DNA of 64,000 bases from Niebla homalea. Lineage: Eukaryota > Ascomycota > Lecanoromycetes > Lecanorales > Ramalinaceae. The notes beneath the pieces were generated by a model. It did no database searches. It saw only the letters and a list, made by a program, of their open reading frames with translations, and had not been told where the DNA came from. Position numbers and translations under genes: made by a program. This document shows, piece by piece, positions 1 to 12,299 of this stretch. The stretch is from contig JAHGAU010000019.1 in the NCBI GenBank assembly GCA_019925105.1, forward strand, positions 558,001-622,000, given 5' to 3'. Position 1 is the stretch's first letter. Each line of letters opens with the position of its first letter.

Positions 1-798
1 AAAATAATTTAATTTATTTCCTCTTTATTATATACGCCGGTAACCGGATTAACGTTAACTATAAATATAAATAATGAAAATAAAATACCGTATATATATT
101 AATCTTTTATTTATTATTTAAGGAGCTTAAATTAAGATTAATTAAAAGGGTAAGGACCAACGATTATTATTAAATATTTATTAGTAAAAAGGGTATTAAA
201 ACGGCCGTTAAATTTATAATAGTTACGGGCTTATTATTATAGTTCGGCTTAATTAAGGAAATAAAGAAAATAGTTAAGGACTTAATTAAGAAACCTTGCC
301 GCTAACTTAAAGGTAAAAAGTAATAACGGGAAAATTATATTTAATAAGGGGTTAAAGGGGCTATAAATATTAAAATAATATAAAAAGCAATATTATATCG
401 GTTAATAAAGTCGTATAAATAAGGTAATAATAATATACGTATTAATAAAAATATTTAATAATATAATTAGAATTCTGAAATTTTAATATTAAATAAATTT
501 ATAAAGTAACGGAAAAGCAATAGGTTTAAAGGTAACCCTTAAATAAATTTAATTATAATATTATAAGTTTTCTTGGAAAAAACGTATAAATAAATTCCTA
601 TTCTTTAAACGGCCGTAAATACTCTTAACCCTTAAGACGTAAATAAAGGCTAGGTAAATACCGGTTTTTATTCTTAACGTTATAGATATCGGGTTTTTTG
701 CGGTTATCAGTAAGGTTAAATAGCCGAGTATTAAGGAACGCCGGAATTAGCTTAGCTAGATCCGTAATATAAATCAATCAATCAATTAATCAATATTA
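1..798 (+). mobile_element. Tad-like LINE, 3' portion (RIP-degraded)
   Basis: The left edge starts inside the C-terminal coding region of a LINE. It aligns by eye with the better preserved copy at 45950-46740, where the frame reads like the conserved 'QLRTGK.GL' end of fungal Tad-type ORF2 proteins. It ends with the family's 3' signature (gccggaattagcttagctag) and an AATC-repeat tail at about 770-797. The body is full of TAA/TAG stops from C-to-T and G-to-A changes. The LINE sits inside Gypsy copy G1a, whose sequence resumes at about 799. The 5' part lies left of the window. Confidence 0.8.
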
Positions 799-3700
799 TC
801 GTCCTTAATCTTATATATAAATATATTATTAACCTATAAATCCTTAATAAGTAACTTAATCGGCCTAGATTTTTTATAAGGTTTTTTAAGTAGTTATTAA
901 ATCTCTTTTTACGGAATAATAACTTAAATACTTTTTAAAGTAAACAATAATTAATAATTAATAGCCGCCGTCCGTTAACGTTCCGTTAACTTATCGGATT
1001 AAAGTATAAGTTTATTCTATAAAATAAATAATAAAAAAATATTAAAAAATAAAACTTTTTTATAATTTAAACGTTTTAATAAAGGATTAATAAAGTTTAT
1101 TTTATTTTAATGATAAAATACTTTAAAGTTATAATTAATAAGTTTTAAGGCCTATTTAATTTAATATAAGTTTAACGCCGGCTATTTTATAAACCCTTAA
1201 AAGTTATTATAATTTATTTATATTTAAATAACTTTAAAGTTCTTTTTTAAATAATACTGTTATTATTTAAACGTTATAATAATAACGAAAAGCTCTTAAT
1301 TATACGTTTTATAATTTTATTTAATAAAGGTTATTTTTCTGGATTAATACGTAATTAAACGTTAATAACCTTTTTCAAACTATTAAAATAAAATATTTAT
1401 AATAATAAAATTAAATATATCGGTTTCTATTTATATCCCCCGTTTTAAGTTAAAATAACGGAGTAATAACGCGTTAATAAATATCTTATAAAGCCGGCGG
1501 AACGTTATATCTGCCGTATTATTTTATTTTAACGGACTAACCTTCTTCCTTCTTTATTACCCTTAAGTAAATTAATTAAAAACTTAATTATCCTTAAATA
1601 TTTATAAATAAAATAATGATAAAAATTTATAAAGTTTAAAAAAACTTATACTTCTTAATAAGTTTTCAGGATAAATTAATTTTTAATAATTTAAATATAC
1701 TTTTAATCCATTTAAATCCCTTTAATAAAAACGATAAACCTTAAAAACTTTACTTAAATAATATTAAATTAATATTTCTTAAGGTTAACGTAAAGTTAAA
1801 ATTAATAAAATCGCTTAAGAATTTATTAAATATAACGTTAATAATCCGCCGGATTCTTATTAAATATTAAAATATCGTTTAAATAAACTATATAAATTAT
1901 ATCGATAAAATCAATAAAAGTATAATTAATATAAGCTTAAAAGGTTACCGGGGTATTAATTACCTTAAACGGTATAACGAGATACTTAAAGTAACCATAA
2001 TATATACGGAACGCCGTCTTTTATTTATTATTAGACTTAATCCGTAATTAATAATAGGTATCCTTAAGGTTTAACTTAATAAACCGTTTAAAGTTATTTA
2101 ACCGGTTAAAAGTCTCGGTAATTAAGGGTAATAAATATTGATTTTTAATTATAACTATATTCAATTTACGGTAATTAATATAAAGATAAAAATTATTATC
2201 CTTTTTAAATATAAAAAGGATCGGGGCGTTTATAAGTAACGTTAAATAATAAATCCAACCCCGGGCTATAATATCCTTTAAATACCGCCGGAGCTCCGTT
2301 AACTTTACCCGAGATAAATTATATAAAGGACTATATAATAACTCTTTATTATTTAAGTTAATAACGTAATCCCTTTATTTTAATTTAAATAAAGTATTAA
2401 TTATATTATTAAAAAAGATATTTATATACTTACTTAACTTTTTTAGGATACTCCGGTTAATAGAGTTTTTTATTATACTTATATACGTTAAATTACTTTA
2501 AGGGATTTACGGTATTTTTAAGCGCTCCGTTGTTACGTTAACGTAAATAATTATAAAAACCTTATTAATTTCCGTTAAATTTTAATTAAAATTATAAATA
2601 TTATTAATTTATAATTTATAAAAATTAACCTTAAAGCATTATTTATCCGCTACCGGATCGATTATTATTTATAAAATATATAAGGTTAATAAATTAAGGA
2701 TTACGTTTGGACCTTTTTAATTAATAACGTAAAAAAATATTTTATATTATTTTTATTACTTTTAATTATTAATTAAATAATATTATAATTAATAAATATT
2801 ATAATAAAAAATCTGCTTATTATTAAGAAAAGCCGTTTATAATAAGATAACGGAGGTTAATTATAAGTTTTATTAAACCGTATATATTTATAAAATTAAA
2901 TTCACTTAAATTTTAATATTAATTAATATACTTAATAATTAAAGATTATCTTAAAAACTTATTTAACTTTTAATAATAAAAGCCGGGTATATTTTTAATT
3001 ATCTTTTTATTAATTTTGACCTTAAGGCACCGTTAAAGCTTTATCGTTTTTTAATATATTATTTTTTTTATAAGATTTTAGGTTTATTATTAAGATTTTA
3101 TTTTATAAGATAATAAAATAATCGGATATATAATAGCCCTTTCCGTAATATATATAATATTTAATATTTTTATTTATTTTAAAGGTAGCGTTAAAGTTTT
3201 TAAATATAGTTTTATACTTTTAGTTATGAAAATTAATTTTAATAAGGGTATATATTGGCTTTAAGCCGTTAAAATTAAATTTAAATGCCCTATTTTTAAG
3301 GGATTTATCCTTATTAACTTTTTAATTATTATTAATAATATACTTTAAGTTATTTTCCTATATAATTATTACCGTTATAATATCGTCCCGGGTTCTTAAT
3401 ATTTTATTAATTATAAGGATTTTAATTTTAAACTCCGGTAAAAACTTTATAAAGAATATATAAATATAAAATTTATTTAATAATAATAATAAATCCTTTT
3501 TTATAATCTTTAAAGTATTACGGAATTATATTATTTTTTAATTAAAGCGTTATTTAATATCCTTAAATTATTTATAATAAGTAAATTGGCGGTTTTCCGG
3601 ATTAATTATTAAGTTTAAGAATTTATCTTTAAGTTCTTAATAGTTTATTCTATTGATTTCCTTATCCGGTAAATTAAAGATTTTATAAAAAATAGACCTT

Positions 3701-4549
3701 AAATAAAAAATTACCTTTTTTTTCTCAATAAAAAAGTATTTAAAATAAAGTATAAATTATCTTTTTAAGTTAATAAATTACGTTTAATATTTACCCTTAA
3801 ATTTATTTTAATATAGCTTAAATTTTTCCGGATAAAAGGACTTACTTTTACGGGGTAAAATAAAAGTTATTAATAATATACCGTTAATATAAAGCTTAAT
3901 AATAAGGTTAATACGGGGGAAAATCCCGGAATATAAACCTTTATATTACGCGTTAATACGGCTAGATATATACTTTTAATAAGTACGATTCTTAACCTTA
4001 AGCCGGTTAACTTTAAATTGTAGTTTTAAAAGTTAAATTTATTAAGCCGTAATATTATAGCGGTATTCCGTTATTTTAATCTATTTAATTATAATAAAGG
4101 AATTCTTAATTAAAGGGTAAATATCGCTTTTTTATTTTAAGGTTTATTAAATTAATTAAGTATTTATTACGATAATAACGTTAAGCCTTCTCCTTAATAA
4201 AGAAGAAGAATTAAAATATTAAACTGACTCCGTTAACGGTACGCCGGCGGGATTAATAAAAATAAGTATAAAAAACGTAACGTTACGGTTTAAATACTTA
4301 AATATTACTTTAATAAGTAAATTAATAATAAGATTAATTCTTAAGGAACTTAAAAAGAATTAAAGTATAGCCTTTACTTAAGGTAAAGGTAATAATTACC
4401 CCGCTTTACGCTTATTAAGCTACGGTTCATAAATAACGTATATTAAGGCCGTTACCAAGGCCCTTTACCAAGGCCTAACGGCCTACCTTGGCGCAGCAGT
4501 ATAGCGTACCACTGTGGCGCCGGCGCAGAGATGGCGCTAGCTGCTAACA
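799..4549 (-). mobile_element. Ty3/Gypsy retrotransposon G1 copy a, 5' two-fifths (RIP-degraded)
   Basis: Read on the minus strand, about 2350-1800 gives a recognisable Gypsy reverse transcriptase: a DYRKLN-type motif, then the 'YLLP' and 'KLDLKDAYH'-like stretch with many stops. The upstream part (about 2500-4200) should be gag and protease but is too mutated to delimit. The 5' LTR is 4217-4549. The sequence is colinear with 15121-19024, so it is the same family. It is cut on the left by the LINE at 1-798 in the integrase region. It inserted into the 5' end of an older LINE (4550-5258). Confidence 0.85.
4217..4549 (-). repeat. 5' LTR of Gypsy G1a (333 bp)
   Basis: It starts (minus strand) with TGTTAGCAGC and ends TTTAATA, the decayed form of a TGTTAG...CTAACA terminus. 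It is 13 bp shorter than the 346-bp LTRs of copy b because it lacks one unit of a short internal tandem repeat (ccctttaccaagg). The outer edge, 4480-4549, is nearly free of RIP changes. The inner edge is mutated. Confidence 0.85.
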
Positions 4550-5258
4550 ATTTTAAACCGCTATTTTTACCTTTTATTAATACCTTTATTCCCGCCCCTT
4601 AAAAGCCCCGTAGGCGTTCTGTTTCCCTTAACTTTATCCCTATTTTTATATAAAAGTCCCTTACGCTTTTTAATTTAATCTATAATATCGGCCAGGTTTC
4701 TAACGTAATATCCTTCCACTTTACCGTAAGGAGTCCTTTTAAGGCCTTTATTACCTCTTTTACCGCCCTTTTACCCTCTTTTACCCGACGATATATTATT
4801 TCCGCCCCTTATTTTTAGTCCTTTAAGGTCCCGTTCTTCTTATTAGCTTTATTTTTTTTTATATACTTTTAATAATACTTTTACCGCGGTCTTCCCACCT
4901 TTTCCCCCTATTTATACTTTTCATTATTAATACCGTATTAGCCTTCTTACCCCCTTATTTACTTATTACCTCCGTATTATTATTACGCATTTTACGCGCT
5001 TTAATATATATATTCTATTAACCTTAATTCTTTTACTTATTTTAAGTATTATCCGGCTTATTATTATTATATTGCCCGTATATGTTATTACCGTTTCTAT
5101 TAATATAGGTTACTTACCCGTTTACTATTTTATTCTTAACCATTACGCCACTTCCACTTATCGTACTTAATATACTCCCCTCACTGTCGCTAGAGCTATG
5201 TATATACGCATCGTTTTAGACCTCTGAGGTCCCTTTGTTCGTCGCCATTTCCATTTCT
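4550..5258 (-). mobile_element. Tad-like LINE 5' end with ORF1 start, truncated by Gypsy G1a
   Basis: Minus strand 5248-5150 begins with an ATG (5248) followed by codons for ATNKGTSEV. It matches the 5' end of the long LINE at 49245, sharing gcgacgaacaa, the 'cctcagaggtctaaaacgatgc' region and agtacgataag. It is therefore the start of ORF1, the nucleic-acid-binding Gag-like protein of Tad LINEs. Downstream the frame is broken by RIP stops, and at 4549 the Gypsy LTR interrupts it. The 5' tip is much better preserved than the interior. Confidence 0.75.
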
Positions 5259-5480
5259 ATAACTTAATATAATTAAAACTAAATCCTAATAAGTATTAAT
5301 AAACTTATTATATAGTTTATTGAAAAATAAAATTTTTAAATAATATAAATTTATTAGTATAAATCCGAAATTATAATTATTTTGAAGAAAACTATTTAAA
5401 TTTTCCGGAGATGGTTCAACATTAAAGTAACCTTTATATGTTTTAATAATAAAAAAGGTTTATGCTACCTGAGATATTGA
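5259..5480. other. AT-rich spacer, nothing recognised
   Basis: A short AT-rich interval between two LINE pieces. No reading frame, repeat or RNA gene could be supported. Confidence 0.5.
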
Positions 5481-5774
5481 TATAGGGCGGACCCGTAGGG
5501 AGATAGAAAAGCAGCAGGTCCAGGGGCAACCCTTAAAAGAACAATAGTTTTTCTTCAAAAAAGTATATTAATAAATTATTATTCTTTAAACAGCCGTAAA
5601 TATTCTTTATATTTTAAAATAAAAATTAAGGCTAAATAAATACGGGTTTTTAATTTTAACGTTATAAATAGAAGGTTTTTACGATTAATAATAAGGCTTA
5701 ATAACTGACTATTAAAGAACGCCGGAATTAACTCAGCTAGATCCGTAGTATAAATCAATCAATCAATCAATCAA
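5481..5774 (+). mobile_element. Short 5'-truncated LINE 3' end
   Basis: About 290 bp. It starts at the GC-rich stretch agggcggacccgtagggaga and ends with the family 3' signature and (AATC)5 at 5753-5774. The same truncated segment recurs inverted at 8929-9226. It has comparatively few RIP changes, as expected for a copy too short to be an efficient RIP target. Confidence 0.75.
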
Positions 5775-6606
5775 AAAAGCTTGAAGAATTGAATTTCTTT
5801 ATTTCTATATCAAAATGAATCTAAATTAAAAGCCTTTAATATTAAACATACTTATATAGAGAAAATACTCGGAACGAATAGGCAAACTTTTATTTATTTA
5901 AGTAAAAGTTTTATAACTTAAAGTAAATTTACAGGTTTATTTATAACTACCTACGATATAAACAATGGGGTTCTCAATAAACCGTGTATTAATAAAGAAT
6001 TACTTATAGAAAATACCTCTTAAGATAATTATTAAATATAAATTATTTCTTAGTTATCTTAAAACTTATAGACATAAGGTTATTTATTACATAAGTCTAT
6101 TCCTTAAAAAGATAACTTGATTTTTTGAACTTACATTGGCTTTTTTATCGGTTATAGAGGAATAAATATGTAGTTAATAGAAAGCAATACATGTGCAAAA
6201 AGGAATCTTCTAGCTTAAAAGATATGAATATTATATAATTAATAAAGAAATCCTTTTTTAGTATTTTTTTTTTATTTTGAATACCTCATTTTTAAATTTA
6301 TTTTATGTAATTATAAAGGTTTTTAAGAGTATTTAGAATATAAATAACGATAGAAATAAAGAATTACGATTATACCGTTTATTTAAGAAGAAAAAGAGAA
6401 AAAAATAAAAATAAAATCTCGTTATTCCTTTTATCTTTATTATTCTTATGGGGTAATATTATCCATTTTTTGGATAATATTATTAAGGATTTTAATTAAT
6501 ATTTAATATTAAGTAAAATTAATTCTTAAATAAAAATTCTCGCGAATAAGGGAAGAAATACCCTGAATAATATATTATAAAACGATTTCTTTAACGTATT
6601 TAAGGT

Positions 6607-6792
6607 TGTTATATGGAAAGGCCATTGCCAAGGCCTTTACGGGCACTAAGGCCTAAATGGGTATAGCGGATGCCTGGTGCTTGGTATACGCACCTGGATA
6701 TCTTACTCGCATTGCATTTATATAGATTATTATTCATATACTTACCACCCACTATTATAGTGCATTTACTTATGACCCAAAGGTCCATAACA
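6607..6792 (+). repeat. Solo LTR (186 bp)
   Basis: Bounded by TGTTAT...ATAACA, a 6-bp inverted terminus typical of LTRs. It is flanked by AAGGT (6602-6606) and AAAGT (6793-6797), a 5-bp target duplication with one G-to-A difference that RIP could explain. It is markedly richer in GC than its surroundings. The Copia C2 coding remnant continues on both sides. Confidence 0.65.
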
Positions 6793-8429
6793 AAAGTATT
6801 ATTAATAATAAAGCCCTAAAAAAATCTAAATTATAAATAACCCGGTTTTTATATAAGGATAATATCTTACCGGAAAATATAATACGTTATAGAAAAAGAA
6901 AGGTTCTTAGTAAGTAAGTAATCAGTAAAGGAAACCAGTCTTTTTATATTGCCTTTATATTTTTATCCTTATCTATATTTTCTATAAAGTAAATATTATA
7001 TTATTATTAATCACGTTATTAAACCCGTCTTTAATAGGAATATAATTGTACTAGGATTATTTATTATTTAAGTCAAAGTTTTATTATAAAGGGATTTTAG
7101 TAACAATAAATGAAGAAATTAAGGGTTTATAAAGAGAGAATATAAAAATAAAAGTTTAATATAAGTACGTTAATAAGGTTAATAAAAACTTTATCCTTAT
7201 TATATAAATATAATATATAAACTCAATAATAAAGGGGTTTTTTTTAAACTATAAGGTACGTTTATATATGAGAGAATATCTATAATATATAATTTAAAAC
7301 ACGTTTATGATATTACTTACAAGCCGTATATTCAAAATTGTAAAAATACTTATCGTTATATAAGACTTTAAATATTATTAATGTTTTCATAAATAGCGAT
7401 ATTAACGAATTTATTTACCTTAAACCCTTAAAAGGGTAAAAGAGACCGGCCGTTTTATTATTCTTATTATAAGTATTATATAAGCTTAAGTAGTTATTAA
7501 CTTTATAATTTTATTATCTAAAAAAAACGTTAAGTGGATTGAAATTAAAATAAATTACGGACGTGAAATGTTTTTTATTAATAAATATGTAATATTCTTC
7601 TTTTATCGATATTATTATTATTAGTTCTATTAATTAATATATTAAAAAGGTTAATAAGTTTTAAATTAAACCTCTTGAGATATAGAAAATAAAATATCTT
7701 AATAAAGTAAAATAATTCCTTAATATCTATATTATCCGTAATAAAAACCTCCGTTGATTATGTCTCTTTTTAAGGATAAATCTATAAATAATAATAAAAT
7801 AAGTTTAAGCTCTTATAGATTATTTAAAGACTTTAATCAAAAACGATAAATAAGTGATATTATGGTAAATCTATATATATTAATAAGGGATAAATTCAAT
7901 TAATATCTTAATAATAATAATACGTTTACAGATAAACCTTATATATTTAAAGCTATCATAATTCCTAATAAACTTATCGGAATAACATTGAGAAGGATTT
8001 AACAAAGTGGTAAGATATTTAAAATTAAATAAACAATATATTATCGTCTATAACGTTAAGTTCTAAACCCTTATACCGTTTTCATTATTTTATTAAACGC
8101 GGTATTTACGGATAATTTAAATATCCGGTTAAAGCTTATAAAATTATAGCTTTAAAATCTTTAATAAACTAATATGTTAAAAAGCCTTAAAATAAAAACC
8201 CGTTATTATTGATTTTGTAAAAGCCGAGTTATATATAATGATAATAACAAATAAGAAATAATTATAATAAAACCGGTTTTTTAAGGAGATTAACTTGAAT
8301 GTAACTTATATAATATATATTCAATATAATAATATATAAATTATACGGTTTCCTATTGATAATAACTTATAGTTTATTATTAAACTCTGTTATATACATG
8401 AATATTACTATTAACTCCGTTAAAACATT

Positions 8430-8591
8430 TGTCACGAGAATGCGGTATGGATAGTAATAAAGTAAAGTATATATGAATGATAAGTAGCTATCTAGCAATG
8501 AAGGTGAGAAATATGAGTATGCGCGCCAAGTACCGGAATAAGTAAAGCCCGGTCCGTGCCAAGGAATCCTCCTATGGTCAATACCGTAATA
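8430..8591 (+). repeat. Solo LTR (162 bp) inside the C2 RNase H
   Basis: Bounded by TGTCAC...GTAATA, the decayed form of GTAACA. Flanks are ACATT and AGATT (one mismatch). The C2 RNase H frame breaks off just before it and resumes after it. It contains the motif tgcgcgccaag, which is also found in the solo LTR at 27398-27560 and in the patch at 27737. Confidence 0.6.
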
Positions 8592-8928
8592 AGATTAAAG
8601 ATAAAAGTATTTATAATAAATAAAGCTTTACTATTATTATCTTTGGGGACGGTTTAATAAAAGTATTTTTATTATAAAGATACGGAGAATTCTTAAAGCT
8701 TTAAGTTTTAAGGACTATAAACTTATAAACCTTATTACTTAATACCATTTAATAAAGCCCCGGCAACGTTATTTTTAAAAGATTTAGTTTTTAGAAAATT
8801 ACGACTATAAACCGGGTACGCGATAACTTTTTTAAGTTCAATTGTTCTCGCGGTTTTTTATCTTTTCTATTTTTTTTTACTTTTTATAATGGGTAGTTAA
8901 TAATAGTTACCTTTTAATGTTATATTAA

Positions 8929-9226
8929 TTAATTGATTGATTTATCTTACGGATTTAATTAAGTTAATTCCGGCGTTCCTTAATAATCGGTTATTAAGCT
9001 TTATTAATAACCGTAAAAGCTTAATAATTATAATGTTAAGATTAAAAAGTAATATTTATTTAATTTTTATTTTTATTTTAAAGGATAAAAGAATATTTAA
9101 CGGTTGTTTAAAGGATAATAATTTATTTATATACTTTTCCCAAGAAAACCCATAATATTACAATTAAGTCCTCTTAAGGTTTACCCCTGGACCTACTGCT
9201 TTTTCATCTCCCCACGGTCCGCCCTG
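8929..9226 (-). mobile_element. Short LINE 3' end, minus strand
   Basis: It begins with ttgattgattta (the AATC tail read from the other strand) and the complement of the LINE 3' signature. It ends at the ccgccct segment that also begins the copy at 5481. A 72-codon open frame on the plus strand here (8937-9155) is an accidental antisense reading of this LINE tail, not a gene. Confidence 0.75.
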
Positions 9227-9230
9227 TTTC

Positions 9231-9258
9231 AACTATATATATATATATATATATATTA
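9231..9258. repeat. (TA)n microsatellite
   Basis: About 13 consecutive TA units between the truncated LINE and the first MITE-like repeat. Confidence 0.9.
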
Positions 9259-9262
9259 CCAA

Positions 9263-9790
9263 ATCTGCGACCTGCTCGGATCGAGTGAATAAAAAAATGG
9301 ATTTATATATTGAAACCGCTCGCGAACTACTTTTAAGTAAATTAACAAACTTACGAGCGCTTTAAGTCGTCTTAAGTAAGTTAAAAAAAAGTTAAAAATA
9401 AAAATGTTTTAAACGGTAACATAGCGAATTTTTTTATAATTTTTTTTATTAAGCTTTCTTAGCAACGGGTACACCCGTAGCGCCTTTTATAAGCCGTAAT
9501 ATTTGACGTTTATTAAAATAGATTATAAATTCAGTTACTTTAATTAAAAGTTATCTTTAAAGTTAATAATTTATCCTTAAAAAGGGGGGTAATTAAAGGG
9601 GGTAATTTAATTAAAAACACGTTAAGTTAAGAAATTCATAAATAAGTAAGATACTTACGAGTAAACCAGATACTCGTAAGCGCTTAAAGGTTAAGTGAGA
9701 AACTGATATACTTTTAACCTGCTTATTTTACTCGCGTACGCTTGAAGCACTCGGAACCGGGTTCATAAATTTGCAGATCTACCCGGGGCT
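9263..9790. mobile_element. MITE-like repeat, copy 1 (about 0.53 kb)
   Basis: It starts caaatctgcgacctgctcgg and ends ggttcataaatttgcagat, so the termini carry a short inverted ATCTGC. It is matched along its length by 9955-10480 in the same orientation. Both have many subterminal CGAGT/ACTCG motifs in both orientations, as seen in nonautonomous hAT-like elements. No coding frame. An alternative reading is a pair of LTRs (TGC...GCA) with a very short interior. Confidence 0.55.
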
Positions 9791-9954
9791 TAATTAAGTA
9801 TATATAAAGCCCCGGAGCCGGTCGGTATATAAAGGTTTTATCGTTGTGGTTATTGTCGTTATTACTCGAATTTTTTACTTTTTTACTTTTTTAAACCCGT
9901 ATTTATTATTACGATGTTCCTGTGATACCGATAAGGCTTAAATGTATATCAGCA

Positions 9955-10480
9955 AATCTGCGACCTGCTCGGATTGAGTAAATAAAAAAAATTCATTTAT
10001 TTACTTATACCGCTTATAAGTTATTTACGAGCATCCAGGGAAATTCACGAGCGTTCCGAACGGTCCCGAGTGGATTAAAAAAAGTTAAAAATAAAAACGT
10101 TTAAAACGGTAAAATAATGGTTTTTATTTTTTATAATTTTCTTTATTAAGCTTTCTTAAAAACGCATATACCCGTAACCCCCCTTATAAGCCGTAATACT
10201 CAACGTTTTAAAAATTAATCATAAACTCGGCTATCTTAGCTAAAAGTTACCCTAGGAATTAATAATATGTAATATTAAGGGTGAGGGTACTTAAAGAGGG
10301 TAAATCAAAAAAGATGTTGAGTTAAAGATATTTATGAACCTTACGAGAATCCAATAAACTTACCAGTAAACCGGATATTTATGAACGCTTAAAAGCCAGG
10401 TAAGGGGGGATATACTCTTAAGCTGCTTAACCTGCTCGCTTGTACTCGGAGTGCTTATATGCTGGTTCATAAATATGCAG
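9955..10480. mobile_element. MITE-like repeat, copy 2
   Basis: A direct repeat of 9263-9790 with the same termini (aaatctgcgacctgctcgg ... tgcagat) and scattered transitions. The 165 bp between the copies (gggcttaattaagtatataa...) is Copia C2 3' noncoding sequence, matching 60708-60775. The two copies are therefore probably separate insertions into C2 and not one element. Confidence 0.55.
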
Positions 10481-10564
10481 ATATATATTAATAAAAGGGT
10501 AACTATATAAGGATAGACTGGATCGGTATTTTTACCGTCATAATAATATGGTCCTAAGGGGGTA

Positions 10565-10805
10565 TATTAGCCGGTATATTACGGGCGTAAAGTACGGGCA
10601 AAAAGTGTTATAAAGCAGTTATATGAATGATATTAAGATATCCTTATAATACGTATAAATACCATTATTTGGCCGTATATCCCAGAACGCTTATTTCTTT
10701 ACTTATAATCACCATTTATCTTTATAGATAAGTTATTATATAGATTATATAGAATGTATATATATTAGATACCTACTTGCTTACTGTACATCTCACAATA
10801 TAACA
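10565..10805 (+). repeat. 3' LTR of Copia C2 (241 bp)
   Basis: Starts TATTAG after the polypurine tract ctaagggggta and ends ACAATATAACA, i.e. a TGTTA...TAACA terminus with one RIP change. Its position after the tract exactly parallels the 3' LTR of C1 at 60944. The middle (ttatttggccgtatatc) resembles the C1 LTR, so the two families are related. Confidence 0.7.
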
Positions 10806-10956
10806 ATATATAAGTAAAACGGAACCTAAAGGATAAAGGAAAATAAAGGATAATAAAAGATAGATTTTAATTTAGACTTTTATCTTAAGAGAAGTTAACA
10901 TAAAGGTAATTTAAAGTTAACGTAATAAAGGTTTAATTAATCGCTATGAGAACAAG
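10806..10956. other. AT-rich spacer between C2 and G1b
   Basis: Purine-rich and AT-rich, with no feature recognised. Its last bases precede the AATAA target duplication of Gypsy G1b. Confidence 0.5.
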
Positions 10957-10961
10957 AATAA

Positions 10962-11307
10962 TATTAGACTGACTCCGCTGGCGGCACGCCGGCGGGACTA
11001 GTAAAGGTAGGTATAAAAGATATAATGTTACGGTCTGGATACTTAAGTACCACTTTAATAAATAGATTAGTAATAAAATTAATTCTTAAGGAACTTAGAA
11101 AGAATTAAAGCATAACCTTTACTTAAGGTAAAGGTAATAATTACCCCGTTTTACGCCTGTTAAATTCCGGCTTATAAATAACGTATACCAAAGCCGTTGC
11201 CAAGGCCCTTTACCAAGGCCCTTTGCTAAGGCTTAACGGCCTACCTTAACGCAGTAGTATAACGTATTATTATAACGCCGGCGTAAAAATAATGTTAATT
11301 ATAAATA
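10962..11307 (-). repeat. 3' LTR of Gypsy G1b (346 bp)
   Basis: It aligns end to end with 18679-19024. The outer (left) half keeps the GC-rich stretch gctggcggcacgccggcggg. The inner (right) half is converted (gcgtaaaaataatgtta against gcgcaaagatggcgcta). Confidence 0.9.
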
Positions 11308-12299
11308 ATTATCTCCCCCTTTATACGCTAATCTCTAGGGCATAAAGAAATATATTAAGAAGCTGGCGTAAAGCCGGCTGAGTATAAGGCTTATTAAAAA
11401 TCTATCATTAAACCTAGTGAGAAAAGGGTAAAGGGAAAAAAGTCCTTAAGTATATACGCGAGTATAATAATATCTATCCAATAATAACATAATAAAGGTA
11501 CCTTACGCTAATAATTAATTAACGCGACTTATAAAGTTTATTAAAAACCCCTTTATAAAACTTAATAAAAAAAATAAATAAGAAAAAAGTCTTTACGGTA
11601 TTAATTAATAATTACCTAGGGCTTTATTATTAATTTATTACGTTATAATAAAGGTAGGTACTATCGTAAAAACGGCGTATAATTATAATAAGGCCTTTAT
11701 TCTATTTTAAACTTCTTCTTTTTTTTTAAATAGTCTTAATCGCTCTTATAAGTATAATATATTAAAAGTCTATATAAGTATTTATAAGTTAATATATATA
11801 TAGCTATATACCTTTATTATCCATATTATTATTATAGTAAATAACGTTAACGTTATATAAACATTTTACTTATATTAATAGTCCGTTTATTTTTATTTAT
11901 TAATAAGATATATAAGTTTATTTTAATTTTTAAATAATATAATATATATATAATAACGTTTTATTAATATAAATATAAAAATATAATTTTAATAATATAT
12001 ATAATAACATTTTACTTAATTTACTTTTTATAGGATAAACTTTTATATTAACGGGGCCTTTTATTTTATTATAAGTATCGTAATAAATAATATGTTTCCC
12101 GTTGCTTTCCCGTAAGTATCCTTAATATTATTAAAGCGTTATTACTTTAATATATATATAATTCCCGGATTAATTATAACCCCGGGTAATTCAATAAATA
12201 CGTAAATATCGGTTAATTAATATATAATTTATTAAAGCGTAAGCTTAATATATATAAAAGCGTAATGAAATCCTTTAGAATTTTAAAGTTTTCCGGTTA

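Larger units (their letters stand above)
5775..10805 (+). mobile_element. Ty1/Copia retrotransposon C2, 5'-truncated and heavily invaded
   Basis: On the plus strand about 6100-6180 resembles the Copia integrase end ('YIGFFIGY'). About 7290-7870 is Copia reverse transcriptase ('NIINAFINSDINE', a short 'LYKLKQ' segment and an 'INIYIIR' segment by eye). About 8090-8420 plus 8640-8700 is RNase H. It is closed by a polypurine tract (ctaaggggg, 10554-10562) and a 3' LTR at 10565-10805. Insertions inside it: solo LTRs 6607-6792 and 8430-8591, a minus-strand LINE tail 8929-9226, and two MITE-like repeats. No 5' LTR was found. All frames carry RIP stops. Confidence 0.75.

Noticed and set aside
9263..10480. 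Interpretation as a two-LTR element with 165-bp interior
   Set aside because: The interior matches Copia 3' noncoding sequence at 60708-60775, so it is host sequence between two insertions and not an element interior. Not fully excluded.
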